Origin: Pleurotus djamor
Taxonomy: Eukaryota; Basidiomycota; Agaricomycetes; Agaricales; Pleurotaceae
DNA: 38,618 nt
Reading direction: 5' to 3'
Assembly: GCA_029747585.1 (NCBI GenBank)
Contig: JAPEVF010000428.1
Span: forward strand, 1 to 38,618
Shown here piece by piece: positions 8,892 through 19,388 of the stretch (its first letter is position 1; every line of letters begins with the position of its first letter). Position numbers and translations under genes: made by a program. The notes under the pieces were generated by a model. That model searched no databases, was not told where the DNA came from, and saw only the letters and a list, made by a program, of their open reading frames with translations.

Positions 8892-10187
8892 ATGGCTTTC
8901 GTCTCAGCTTCCCTTATCACTCTCGTCTTCGCTGTCGTCGCGCATGCCGCAGGCGACAAGGCCCACACCAAGGCGACTGCAGAAACTAAAGCCGTTGGAG
9001 ATGTCTGCTTCGGTGAAGGCAACACTCCTTTCTTCCAACCAGTAAGGCGTATTCCATCCGTTTACTATATGAGGTTTATAACTGACTTTTCTCCATCTTA
9101 GAATGAAACCGTGGAGAGCTGCTGCCCTCCTCCCTTTGGTATCACTTGGTTCGACGAAACCAAACGAATCGGAGAGGTGAGTCCATCGGAACCACGCGAC
9201 CTTTCATGCAATTTTCTGAGACATACACGTCTCCTTTCAAAGTGCTGCCCGGCTGGACAAAAATGGTCTGGAGATCAAGCTACTGTGGTAGGCGGATGCT
9301 GCAGTACCGGTCAATCCTGGTCTCAAGACAAAGCCTCCGGTCTTGGAGGGTGTTGCGCTCCCGGATTCTCCTTCAAAGGCGACAAAGCGTCTAAAACCGG
9401 AGATTGCTGCGCCGCTGGTCTGGTCTGGTTGAATGGCAAATGTGCTCAGCCGCCCCCTCGTCCAACCTGCAAAGACCTCGCCGACCCCGTTTGCGCATCC
9501 GACACCGACTTGGGCATCAAATACGGTCATTGTTACGTCCTCAAGTTCAGCGACGGCACTCAACTTGGAGGTGATCACGACAGCCCCACATACTCCAAGA
9601 ACGGATTCTTCAGAGACATCCCATTCAAGGTCTGTAAGACTACAACTGACTGTTCGTTGGGAGACGCCGTGCCTACCGATGGATCATGGTTCCTGCAAGA
9701 TCAAATGGGTCGACCTCAGGACACCGCCGGTACGGTTGGATGGGTTGATAACGGGTTCAACGGTACCCATATCAAGTTCAACACCAATGCAGCCCAAGCT
9801 GGCCTGTTCAAGGGTACTCCTGTTTGCTCGGGCGGTAAATGTTTCTTGAAGTTGAGAGGAGGACCTACGGGTAACGGTGGTATCGGCGCGACTTGCCCTA
9901 TGGAGACTCATGGGCTTACCTTCGTAAGTGACCTCTTCGCTGCTTTAATGTCCGATTCTGACTATGCTTCCGTGTAGTGGCCCAACCCCAAGGTTACCCT
10001 CGACGTCAGCTTCACGGAGACGGCTTGTTCTGGTCCAGATGCACCTTTTGCTCCTGCAGGCGCCCAGACTGCTAGTTTCTTCAACGCAGACGCTTCCCGT
10101 TCTAGCGCTCCTGCTACATCTTCCCTCGTCGCCGCAGCCAAGGTCGCTGCGGTGACTGGGAAAGTTGCCCGTCGCGGACGAGTTTGA
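8892..10187 (+). CDS. Secreted cysteine-rich repeat protein
   Basis: Model: join(8892..9041, 9102..9176, 9243..9923, 9978..10187), 371 aa, all introns in phase 0. The N-terminus is a clear signal peptide (hydrophobic residues 2-18, cleavage probably after AHA). Residues about 55-140 contain five CC-led units of roughly 18 residues: CCPPPFGITW, CCPAGQKW, CCSTGQSW, CCAPGFSF, CCAAGLVW. A larger C-terminal domain follows, with scattered Cys and Gly-rich loops ('YGHCYVLKFSDGTQLGG', 'KCFLKLRGGPTGNGGIG'), then an Ala/Ser-rich tail ending in a basic RRGRV. It is presumably extracellular or wall-associated; its function is unknown. Intron 2 (66 nt) is a multiple of three without stops, so a retained form would stay in frame. 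No transmembrane segment apart from the signal is seen. Confidence 0.78.
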
Positions 10188-10644
10188 GGAAGCCATCGTT
10201 GTCAGGTTGGATGGACAACGATTTGAGTAGAATCCGTGCTATCCTATGTCGGCTAAACAATGTGTTTTAGTTACAGGATAGAATGAATGCGATGCCCTTG
10301 GTCATTGGTCATTGAAATCTCTGAGTGCAGAAGAGGTCAAGTGGATATGAGTGCGCCTCTTGATCCCCACGCGCACCATGAGACCGTGCTTCAGTGATAC
10401 TGATCAAGATATCGGAAGATTCTATTCGCCATACAATACCGCCCACACATCAAGACATGGGCGCTGAGCATCCGTACTCTGTATGGTGTACACAGGACGT
10501 CGCTCATTTAAAGTGAGGACCTTCGTCCAGTTTCAATTATCTCCGAGTTACCCAGGTCGCCGTCACTCAAAAAAGGATTCCGAGCAATCCTGATCTCCGA
10601 CTTCCCAGTGCACTTCCTGTCACTACATCAGCGGGCGAACATAG
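10188..10644. other. Intergenic, upstream of the hydrolase gene
   Basis: No gene is seen. ATTTAAAG near 10506 is a weak TATA-like candidate about 140 bp before the next start codon. Confidence 0.4.
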
Positions 10645-11604
10645 ATGGCAACAGCCCAAGTCGCAAGCAAAGAAGGCTTCGTTCCCTTCACAGTGGGCGA
10701 CGAAACCTTCCAAACATGGTACAGAGTCTTTGGTGATATCGAAGGTTCGCCATCCACACCTCTTGTGGTGCTACACGGAGGCCCAGGGCTCGCACACGAC
10801 TACCTGCTCCCCATCAGCGACGTCGCCGTCAACCGACCAGTCATTTTCTATGATCAAATCGGATGCTCCCGCTCGACCCATCTCCGAGAGAAACCACACA
10901 CCTTCTGGAACATCGACCTCTTCATCGACGAACTCGTCAATCTCCTCAAACACTTCAAGATTGAGACCAATTTCGACCTCATTGGGCATTCTTGGGGAGG
11001 CATACTTGGTGCTGAGTTCGAGGTTCGCAGGAAGCCAGCTGGGCTTTGTCGCCTCATCTTGACCAACTCGCTCGCGAGCATGGCGTTGTGGAACCAGTCC
11101 AATGGCCAGCTGTTAGCTAGCTTCCCAGAAGAGGTTAGAGAAGGGATGCAGTTAGCCATGTCTGCACCAGAGAAATACCAGAAGGCGTTGGCAGCGTTCC
11201 ATGCAGTGCACGGCTGCACCGTTAAACCGGTCCCACAAGAGTTCGTCTATTCAATGGATCAAGTGTTTGGAACCAACGGAGATCACTCCGTCGCTATTGG
11301 CATGTGAGTTCAATCGCCACAACCCCCTTGCAACTAGGATACTGAGGCCTCTTCCCGTAGGTTCGGTGGCGAGCTGAAGGATTGGACCATCATCGATCGT
11401 CTCTCGCAAATCCGAGTTCCGACTCTTGTCATCAACGGACGGGCAGATATAGCCCAGGACTTTGTCGTCGAGCCATTTTTCCTACACATCCAAAAGGTCA
11501 AGTGGATTACGCTTGAGAAAGCGAGCCATTCTCCTATGTGGGAAGATCGTGAGAGGTACATGGAGTTGATAGAGGGGTTTTTGAGGCCTCCAGTAGCAGC
11601 TTGA
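10645..11604 (+). CDS. Proline iminopeptidase / L-amino acid amidase-like alpha/beta hydrolase (S33 family)
   Basis: Model: join(10645..11303, 11361..11604), 300 aa, one 57-nt intron. Family motifs are all present: the HGGPG oxyanion-hole motif (44-48), 'YDQIGCS' (69-75), the nucleophile elbow GHSWGG with Ser116, acid Asp249 in 'NGRADIAQD', and base His276 in 'EKASHSPMWED'. About 300 aa is the normal length for proline-specific S33 peptidases and the closely related L-amino acid amidases. The enzyme would release N-terminal proline or hydrolyse amino acid amides. No signal peptide is seen, so it is probably cytosolic. The substrate cannot be decided from sequence. Confidence 0.9.
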
Positions 11605-11930
11605 CCTGCTGTTTTCATTTAGATCCGTATAAATCATGCCGTGGAATTCAATCTTCGAAACATACCTAAGAGCCCGCACGATCATCCGGTAAAAACGAGA
11701 GTAAATAACAGTCACAAGTCTTCCTCTACCTGCTAATCTGGGCATCCTGGAGAGTCCGAGAGCGATCTGAGGGTGTGGACGGTACTCAAGGCGAAGGGAA
11801 ATCATCGAGATTTGTGAAGTTGAGATATAGGGTTGAAAGAAGGGAGAGGGAAGGCAAAGGTTCCACATCAAGGTTGCAACATACATGATGAAATAAATAC
11901 GGATTTAGAACTGACTACGAAGAGTCTTCA
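11605..11930. other. Intergenic region between convergent genes
   Basis: Shared 3' flank of the hydrolase (+) and the P-loop gene (-). No gene is seen. Confidence 0.5.
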
Positions 11931-13926
11931 TCACTCGCTTGTGAAAGGGAGCTCTACTAGGTGATAATCGAGCGGGAATTTATCGTATTCCTCCCATTGA
12001 CCTACGGGTGTGTGGCTTGTGAGTATTCTGTCCTTGACGAACAAGAACTGCAAACTCACCCGACACGAGGCCATCAACACTATCCACATAACAATAATAT
12101 ACGTTCTCAATCAGAGAAACCAGACCTTCCTCCATTGTAATCTCCACCGCTAGCTGGGCGGAAACAACGATGAAATCGATCTCTGCATCGGGAAATTGAG
12201 CTTGAAGTTGCTCAACTCCAGACTTCTGAGCATTGAGTTCGTCAAAAGGAACAAAATGGAAAACAAAGAGACGGTTGGCCTCGGCATTGTAGATGAAGCT
12301 ATCGAATGAAGCTTGTCTCGGTGCAATGGAGCGATAATAAGCGGTCTTCTTGGCGAGGGACGTCGACTCCAACTCACTCCTTGTGAAGATTATAACGGGA
12401 AGACGGGGAACGACAGAGGATGATTGCGCCACAGTACCGCTAATCGAAGGTGAGGGCGAAGTCATGAGAGAACAATCAATGGGAGCCAACGCAGCGTCCG
12501 GCATAGAAAAGTGTCCTGGTGTATTATCCGATTTCGCAAGCCTTCGCAAAGGCCATGAACTTGTACAAGGAAGACGCTCATGCATGGCACCTTCAAAAGC
12601 CAGACCAGAAAACGACCGATCTGGCATGAAGTACATGCATAGATTGAAAAACGCGGCTTGTGTTACTATCTTGGCGTGGACAAGGCTAACGTTGATGAGG
12701 TTGGCGATGAAGGGCGTTATGATCGTACCGGTTTGTAAACTTCTCATGTCCATAGGTAATGTCATGAACAATGCTTCAGGAAAGTCAGCCCTGTCGCCTT
12801 CATATCCGAGGATGACACCCCTGATATGACCAACGGTTACTTCGCCAACAAGTAGTAGTCTCTGTGATAAATCGTTTAGATGGATGACCAGTGCACGTCT
12901 GTTGCGGAGGGATTGGACGAGTCTCATGGATGGGCCAAAGCAGGCAAAGGTTGTCTTGGCTTGCGTGACATCGACTCCGGAAAGGCGGGCACTAAAGATC
13001 ATTCAGAGTGGCACTAAATCAATGAGGTGGAGACGTGACATACCGTGTAAGGGCTTCATCTACACTAGGTGGCCGCATGGTCCACTTATAGGTGTACTTG
13101 CGCGACTTGGTCGTCCAGCGCAAGCCCACATCGCTCGACGAAGCCGCCGCCACGAAGAAAACACGATCAAGACACTTCAACCAGGGACGCACGGAGGAGT
13201 AATTACAATCAAAAAGCCAGAACACGCTGTCCAAATTATGCCGTCGAGTTAGCCTCTCAAACTGCAACTGCGTCAAAGTGTAGAAACCCTTGTGACAGAT
13301 GAAGTGTATATATTCGGCGCAGTATTGGAAGATAAAGGGGACTTGGTGTTCCATGAGAACAAGGGCGAGAAAGTCCAGAAACACGGTTTTCCCTACACCG
13401 GATATAATGAAGTGAGTTTTGCAGCGAAAGAGGCATTGAACTTACCTATGGACGGAGAGCCCCTAATTATGATGCCACCGTTTGGTGCGGGTGCAGCCAG
13501 AAGGGCGACCTGTTCTGGTGATAGAGTAAGAGAAATGGGGTCCGTAGGTCCATTATCGTGTTGCACGTCTTGCGGAGGATTACCAGCGCGCACCAGGAGA
13601 GTATCCTGCAGCGCCGCGATATATTCAGACATCACGATGAGAGATGAATCATAGAAATACAGAGGAGCCAATGCGACAGAGATAGTCGGGGAGCCGTGTC
13701 GACTTTCAATCAGAGGTTTCGTGCCCCAATGTTTGGCTATCATGGCTTGTCCAAAATCCTCAACGTTTGAGAGGGCATCGACGGTGTCGATCAAGGCCGT
13801 CAGTGACTCGGACATGATGGGGGCTGAGTCGAAGTGTTTAAGCGCCGTAGGATGCACCCTAGCCCCAAGGAGTGCCGACAAGCGAACAGCGCAACGAACG
13901 GGGTACTTTCGAGAACCAAAGTACAT
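11931..13926 (-). CDS. P-loop NTPase protein, fungal Crinkler/RHS-like type
   Basis: Model: complement(join(11931..12001, 12060..12991, 13044..13392, 13446..13926)), 610 aa from the ATG at 13926. Splicing the 53-nt intron rebuilds a Walker A motif GSPSIGKT (156-163), split between exons, followed by VFLDFLALVLMEH. A 'DSVFWLFDCN' strand (possible Walker B region), 'RVFFVAAASSSDVGLRW' and 'YKWTMRPPSVDEALTRARLSG' follow, the order seen in fungal Crinkler/RHS-type NTPases. The C-terminus 'GQWEEYDKFPLDYHLVELPF' appears only after the last intron is removed. In that broad class the P-loop region is joined to varied effector-like domains and copies are highly variable; the function is unclear. The true start is uncertain: the frame stays open upstream to about 14019 and an N-terminal exon may be missing. 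No canonical LFLAK-type N-terminus is seen. Confidence 0.68.
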
Positions 13927-14167
13927 CAGAGGCAATGAGCAAACGAAAAGCTTCGAAAGGCTATCAACTTTTGATACAAGTAGTCCGTCTGCGCTACCTA
14001 CAATAACAATAAGTACCAAGTATCAAGAAAACAATGAGAGCAGACGATGCAAGATATAACGACTCCGTAAGTATAACAGCTTCAACGGCTAGCCTGAAAC
14101 ACAAACCTAGCTGCATGAATGAATAGGTAGAGGACAGGGACAGACGTCAAAACTTACAACTACTCTA

Positions 14168-15827
14168 CTATAAACCAACACCAGGAACAAACGGCATATC
14201 ACGGTAATGTCGAACCTTGACCGAACTAGCCTTCGTGCTCTTGTTCGGCATGCGTTCCCATATAGGATCTACGTCGGGTCCATCAAGGTCTCCAGCGCCA
14301 TCCCATCCCCAGCACCAAACTAAACAGGGATAAAAACACCCATCAGAAACGAAGAGGGGGAGAGAGAGGACTGAAAGCACGCACCATATTCAGGGCCAGA
14401 GTTGAAAATGAGTGGTTCACTCTCCTCTTCAGTGAACAAACGATCATGAGGTCCAAACCATGCACGGTCCTGGGGATCGGTACGTGGGTTATCAGGCAGA
14501 CCGCCTAGACGGACGAATCCTCGAATGGCTGTGAGGTTGCGCCGCGAAGGGTGAATAATTTCATAGACACGCTATTGGGAAGAACATCCGTTGAAATCAT
14601 GCATAAACAAGGGAGAGAAAATGGTGAACGCACTCGATCATACGCCAATTTAACACGGGGCACCATCATGATACGTCCATAACCAGCCTCCCAGTAATCG
14701 TTGCATATCAAGCTACATTCACTAGCGCTACATTCGTTTTCCGTTATCCGGGCCATTCGGAACCGCACATGAGGGGGCTCATAGAAGGGAGCCGGATCCA
14801 AAACTGCTATGCCGTTCCAACAGCTTTGAACCTGGATGGGAAGATGTCGCTGGAAACGCATAGACGAGTCACTATGGTGGAAGATCCTCTCGAACGGAGC
14901 ATTCTCCAATGCCGTCCCGTTGATATCCCGAGCCACCCAGTTGTCATAGAATACAGGCGACTGTATTTCTTCGTGGTACATGTAATCTGCTGCACAGGTG
15001 ATCCCAGCATTGTTCAACCGCGACTGCCAGATGAGCTCAAGCAGGTCGTCGACGCAGGGCAGGATGTCGTTCATGAAGACAATGGTATCGAAGTATTCGC
15101 TTTCGGCATCGCGAAGTTCATGTAGAGGGACAAACGCAGAGTTCCGCACTTCTGCAAGGTACTCGATACGATGGTTGAAGGCACCTCGGGTACGCTGAGA
15201 GGTTCGGATGGTAATACGCATGCCTAGTGACCGCGTGAGAGCATCGAAAATTCGTAGCAGGGCTTTGGTTTGGTCGGTGGAACCGTTCTCGTAGATGGAT
15301 ATGAACACGTTGTGGTACCCGAGGATGGCTGCTACACGAAACATGGTTGCGAAGAGATCTGGTATGATGTCGAAAGAGTTGTACAAGTTGATGGCGAAAA
15401 AGTACTTGTGCTCAGAGTCGGAGGCGTGCTTGCTCGTTGACCTGGATAGCAGTGGCTGCTGCTGTGTTGCTGAAGAGGTGAACATGGACGCAAGCCACGA
15501 CGTATCGGATGCCTTCTTGTGCCCAATCAACGGCTCATATCGGTCGTACGTTTGCTGCCAATACAACGACTGAGCATTCCGTGTACATTCTTTCGTGTAG
15601 TGTGGAGTCAATGACGTGACAAGGTCGAGTACCCGAAGCCGTTGCTCGAGAGTGGGAAGAACGACAGGCTGCCGTGTTTGCTGTCGTGATTTCGTGTATG
15701 CTATGGTACTCGGCGTGTAGAAAGAGGGCGCGATGTGGGAGACGACGATTCCGAGGAAAACACCGATGGCAAGAGCAAGCGGGGTGGGGATCTTGCGCAA
15801 GTTTTGGATGACGACCGCGACCGACAT
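14168..15827 (-). CDS. Cap59-like alpha-1,3-mannosyltransferase (GT69)
   Basis: Model: complement(join(14168..14319, 14385..14571, 14634..15827)), 510 aa. It has a type II layout: short tail, membrane anchor near residues 17-36, lumenal domain. Family motifs: 'NVFISIYENGSTDQTK' (173-188), 'IVFMNDILPCVDDLLEL' (the DxD-like region), 'AADYMYHE...PVFYDNWVARD', 'QSCWNGIAVLDPAPF', and 'SECSLICNDYWEAGYGRI'. These match the Cryptococcus CAP59/CMT1 mannosyltransferase family, where Cmt1 has alpha-1,3-mannosyltransferase activity and CAP59 is needed for capsule formation. In a mushroom-type fungus a role in wall or secreted glycans is inferred. The end, 'VWCW...GWDG' to 'MPFVPGVGL', needs two introns of 62 and 65 nt. 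The start is the first ATG in the long exon. Confidence 0.88.
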
Positions 15828-16589
15828 TTTGAGGGACTACAAACTCCTTGGATACTTCCACGCCGTCCCGAGCTCACAATATTGGCCCTATATAGCTCAA
15901 AATCGCTGCCCAGGCGTAAACGAGGGCTAGGACGAACCTTTGGCGTCTTAAAAACGTCAGAGCGAGCTCGTCGTTCGCAGCGTCCTTGAGGCGTAGTGGG
16001 CGCTGCCTCCGGTCTCGTCGTCGTTGATGGTGGTGGAAGAGAAAAGGTGCAATGTCGATGCTTGAGCGGAAGCGAGGGAGACGCCGATCGGCTTCAGGGT
16101 CCCGCCCACGCACGGACCATCTGATGTTCTCCNCTAAGGCCGGATTCTGTTCGACGTTGCCACGGCCAGACGGCCAGCCACAGTCGAAGACGTTAATCCT
16201 GACCACGATGGCAGCGACGGAGTCACCTCAACGATGCAGGCGTTGCCAAGCCTTGTATCACCTCAGCCGACCCTTCTTTTATCTCCGTGATTCCTTGCTG
16301 GGCCTGTGACGCCCCATCGACGTATCAGAATCGACGCGTCCACTCGTCTTTGAACAACGGAGACTCTCAGGCTGACTTCATTGGATCAGTCTCCCCAGCA
16401 TGCATATTCCCAAAGGTCTCTACCAACGTCGCATAAATTTGGCTTGAGAACTGCCATTGAAGTTCGTCCCACCCCAACTCGCGTGCTTCTCAACTAATAA
16501 ATCCCTCTAGCCTGATATAAACACGCTTTACATAACAGTTTTACTAACGGAGAATCAGGATTCTTTGTGCCTCCCAGTATTGGACTTTC
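15828..16589. other. Intergenic, upstream of the GT69 gene
   Basis: Only short overlapping frames are seen, some Arg-rich. An N lies at 16133. No gene is supported. Confidence 0.4.
15889..15894 (-). promoter_or_regulatory. TATA-box-like element of the GT69 gene
   Basis: TATATA (in CTATATAGGG on the minus strand) lies about 62 bp upstream of the start codon, a plausible core-promoter position if the leader is short. Confidence 0.4.
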
Positions 16590-17203
16590 CTTGGAGAGCG
16601 ACAACGACTTGTACTCGATGTGACCCGTTCCTAACACTCGCAGCTGCCAGTGTAATTTGTACCGCAAAACCGCGTACGCCGACGCCTCCCTCCAGAACTC
16701 GTGCTCATCAACAAATCCGCAGCATGTAGCTGGTGAAGCGCCAACGAATAGCCCCAACTACAGGGGTTGTCGTATCCGGCGCTCGTACCTATGAGGAGAA
16801 GTTATACGCCGCGTGAGTCGCAAGATAGATTGGTATAAGAGGTAGGTCTTCCATGGTGCTTTTTCTCTATCGTCCCCTCCAACCAAGTCACCAACCCAGC
16901 TCACAACGTTATCAACACGAATTCCAAAAACCCGTAAGGAAGCACGCTCACAATCTCTCCCTTAGATGATGTATCTGATCGTTTCCCCCAAGTAACATTT
17001 TACCCATCGCCCCCTCAATCATAACAGAAATGTGCTTCAACGCTTCATCGTCAGGACCCAAAGACGGGAAATCAATGGCCCTCACGATGAGTCCCTTCAA
17101 GAGTTTTTCAACGGGTCCAACGTCGCATTGTCCCAGATGTGGTCGCCCATCATACTACATATTACCAGCAAAGTGCACTGAGTGTGCAACTTTACCAACG
17201 TAA
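16590..17203 (+). repeat. Duplicated zinc-ribbon module, copy B (inverted relative to copy A)
   Basis: Matches 6972-7618 in reverse complement over the small ORF and about 440 bp upstream. Shared words include CGTACGCCGACGCCTCCC versus CGTACCTAGTTT-flanked GGAGGCGTCGGCGTAC, and TGACCCGTTCCTAACACT. The two copies are about 9.5 kb apart and point toward opposite ends of the window. Confidence 0.75.
17030..17203 (+). CDS. Small zinc-ribbon-like protein, copy B (hypothetical)
   Basis: 58 codons (57 aa) from ATG at 17030 to TAA at 17201-17203. The N-terminus MCFNASSSGPKDGK matches copy A apart from a two-codon gap. The C-terminus has CPRC, 11 residues, CTEC, then ATLPT-stop: a classic CxxC-x11-CxxC zinc-ribbon spacing. 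The start context GAAATG is the same in both copies. No membrane segment or signal peptide is seen. The function is unknown. Confidence 0.45.
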   Translation: MCFNASSSGPKDGKSMALTMSPFKSFSTGPTSHCPRCGRPSYYILPAKCTECATLPT

Positions 17204-17738
17204 TTTTCCTTGTTCTCGCCAGCGACTCTAATGGATAACTGCTCTCCGCTTCTTGGTCTACGTCTGTAAAAAATCAAAATTGATTGTCGCGCCGTTTCAT
17301 GCAATTTGCTCGTTCCAGCGACAAGTAGGGAAGTATGTCACGTGACGGGTTAACTTAAAGACGATGTCGCTGAGCCTGAGTCCGTTACACCAAAGACTCA
17401 AGTTGGTGCACTGACCTTGGGCTGCATCGACACCGGACGTTTGAACAATGAGTTGCGACTGTCAAGGCAGCTAGTTATCGCATTGTACCTGAGTCGTACC
17501 TAGCTAGATATTTCAACCATCTTGACCTCGTGAAACAGCGACCGTGTGTGTGTGGTTTATGGCGAGGTGTTGGCGAGGTGAAGATTTGAATCAGGAAGTA
17601 AGGGCCTGAGAAAAACAATTCCAACCCCGTTTCCGCATTTCCGCCAAGTCGAGCGCTCATTGGGTCACGACCGTTTCCGCAGGACTCAGGAAATGGAAAT
17701 CAGATCCGTACTCGTTCAACCTTGCTTCAATCTATGCC
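17204..17738. other. Intergenic, upstream of the first F-box gene
   Basis: No supported gene. The minus-strand frame at 17475-17660 looks like chance. Confidence 0.4.
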
Positions 17739-19169
17739 ATGTCCCCCACCCTCCCACCTGAGATTTGGCTGGACATCATCCACTTGTTGACGCGCATTCC
17801 CTCTGATTTCGACTTGAAGTTATTCCGCCTCGAAGCTCCAAAGCCAGTCGCTGAAAAATTCCTTCGCCTCCGTTTGGTCGTTTCATTTCATTATTCTCGC
17901 AATTTGATAGGCTACTAACCCGTTCTTAATCTTTATTAGGTCAACTCCCGACATATCCTACGAGTTTGTAGGCAGTTCAGGACGCTTGCAACTCCTCTGT
18001 TCTACGAAACGGTTTGGATATCTAAAGACTCTCAGTTGACGTCGCTCATCGCGGCTCTCGAATACGAACGCACGCGTCTACTAGATGTCTCCATCGGAAT
18101 CGGCTACTTGATCAAACGAATTGTCTTCACGCCATTTTTTCCGCAATTCTCTGCACCGGGGGATCATCCTACTTTATCCCTGATTCACCTCTGCCCGACT
18201 GTCACCTCGCTCCACTTCCTCACACCAATTACATTCGCCGACATTACTGTCAACACCCCGCCTGAAGAACACAAAGAGCTCACCTTCTTCGATGACCTTC
18301 CGCTTCCTACCCTCCAAGTCCTTAATCTGCGTCGCATGTATCCTCAAGTCTCTCCCGGCGACTTAGGTGCATATGGTGGGCTCCTGAAGCGTGCAACAAA
18401 ACTTGAGGTGCTGAGACTTGACGGAGTTATTCTCATTCCTACGGACACCTCATGGTTGGCGGGGGCTATCAGTCCATTTTTTCATCTACCAAGCCTCGAG
18501 GCGCTAGCCATACCCGCCGCATTGTGTTCTCGACCCAGTGTCGGTGACCATCCCATTGCGTCCTCAGACGCTCCTCTTACAAACCTAAAAGAGTTGATCT
18601 GGATCGGTATCAGAGAGGCCGCTGTGGAGCGTGGATTGTCTCCACCCCATTCACCCAAGCTTCGACGCATTGCCCTCACCGTGCCTTCTGATTATGATTT
18701 TGGTCATGTATGGTCTTCTTCTGGAACATGGTTTCCCTCCATCGAACATCTCGATTTCGTGTTCAACACCTGGCATGCATTCAGCGCATTGGTCGGTGCA
18801 TGGAATGTGCTGAGCCGTCCCCTTCCACAGTCACGACAAATATCAGACGACGATTTCTCCTGTGCCGGTGCCAGGGAACTAGAGTTGATCAGTGAGATTC
18901 CACCAACGCTTGAGCGAATCGGTCTGTTCACGCGGAACCCACAATCGAACGACGACGTTTGTTCATACGTGAAACAGTTCTGCGAGTTCCTCACGCGCCA
19001 GAAGCACCAAGGGCAGTATATCAAGCGTATGAAGGCCGTTCAGTTGCTTTCGCATTCAACATGCAGGAACCTGAAGACTCGACATTCGAAGGTGCTGAAA
19101 GGAAGTGCGGATGCCCTACGCACAGCTGGGATGGTGCTGTTAGGTGCGGATGGGGAAGTCATCGTGTAG
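17739..19169 (+). CDS. F-box protein 1 of the cluster (LRR-like C-terminus)
   Basis: Model: join(17739..17876, 17940..19169), 455 aa. The N-terminus is an F-box: LPPEIWLDIIHLL, then 'RHILRVCRQFRTLATPLFY' and ETVWIS, with the intron inside the motif in phase 0. The rest is irregular leucine-rich sequence ('LPLPTLQVLNLRRMYP', 'LEVLRLDGVILIPTD', 'LPSLEALAIPAALC', 'LKELIWIGI'), as in Agaricomycete F-box/LRR-like families. F-box proteins bind Skp1 in SCF ubiquitin ligases and use the C-terminus to pick targets; the target here is unknown. The intron donor is GTCGTT, a weak site, but frame and paralogue 3 support it. Same family and intron position as the gene at 21334. Confidence 0.8.
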
Positions 19170-19388
19170 GATGCGCTATGTCAGGATGTTTTCTTTCATG
19201 TATTGTCTTGCCAGTTTCTGTCTGACCCTTTGCCTACACGTATATCTGTCTATACATACGATCCCTCTACTGGCACAATCAATTATTTAAATGCGTAGAA
19301 GGGCCTCTGGTCAATAATGCAGAGCAAACGCGCCNAAAAACGCGTTCCAGATGGGCGCTTGACGCGTCGCACATCCCTCTTCCGGACC

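Noticed and set aside
9111..9977. Unspliced 288-codon frame for the secreted protein
   Set aside because: It reads through two introns and lacks the signal peptide exon; the spliced model explains more.
12350..12829. 159-codon + strand frame
   Set aside because: Antisense to the P-loop gene, no motifs.
14769..15125. 118-codon + strand frame
   Set aside because: Antisense to the GT69 catalytic exon.
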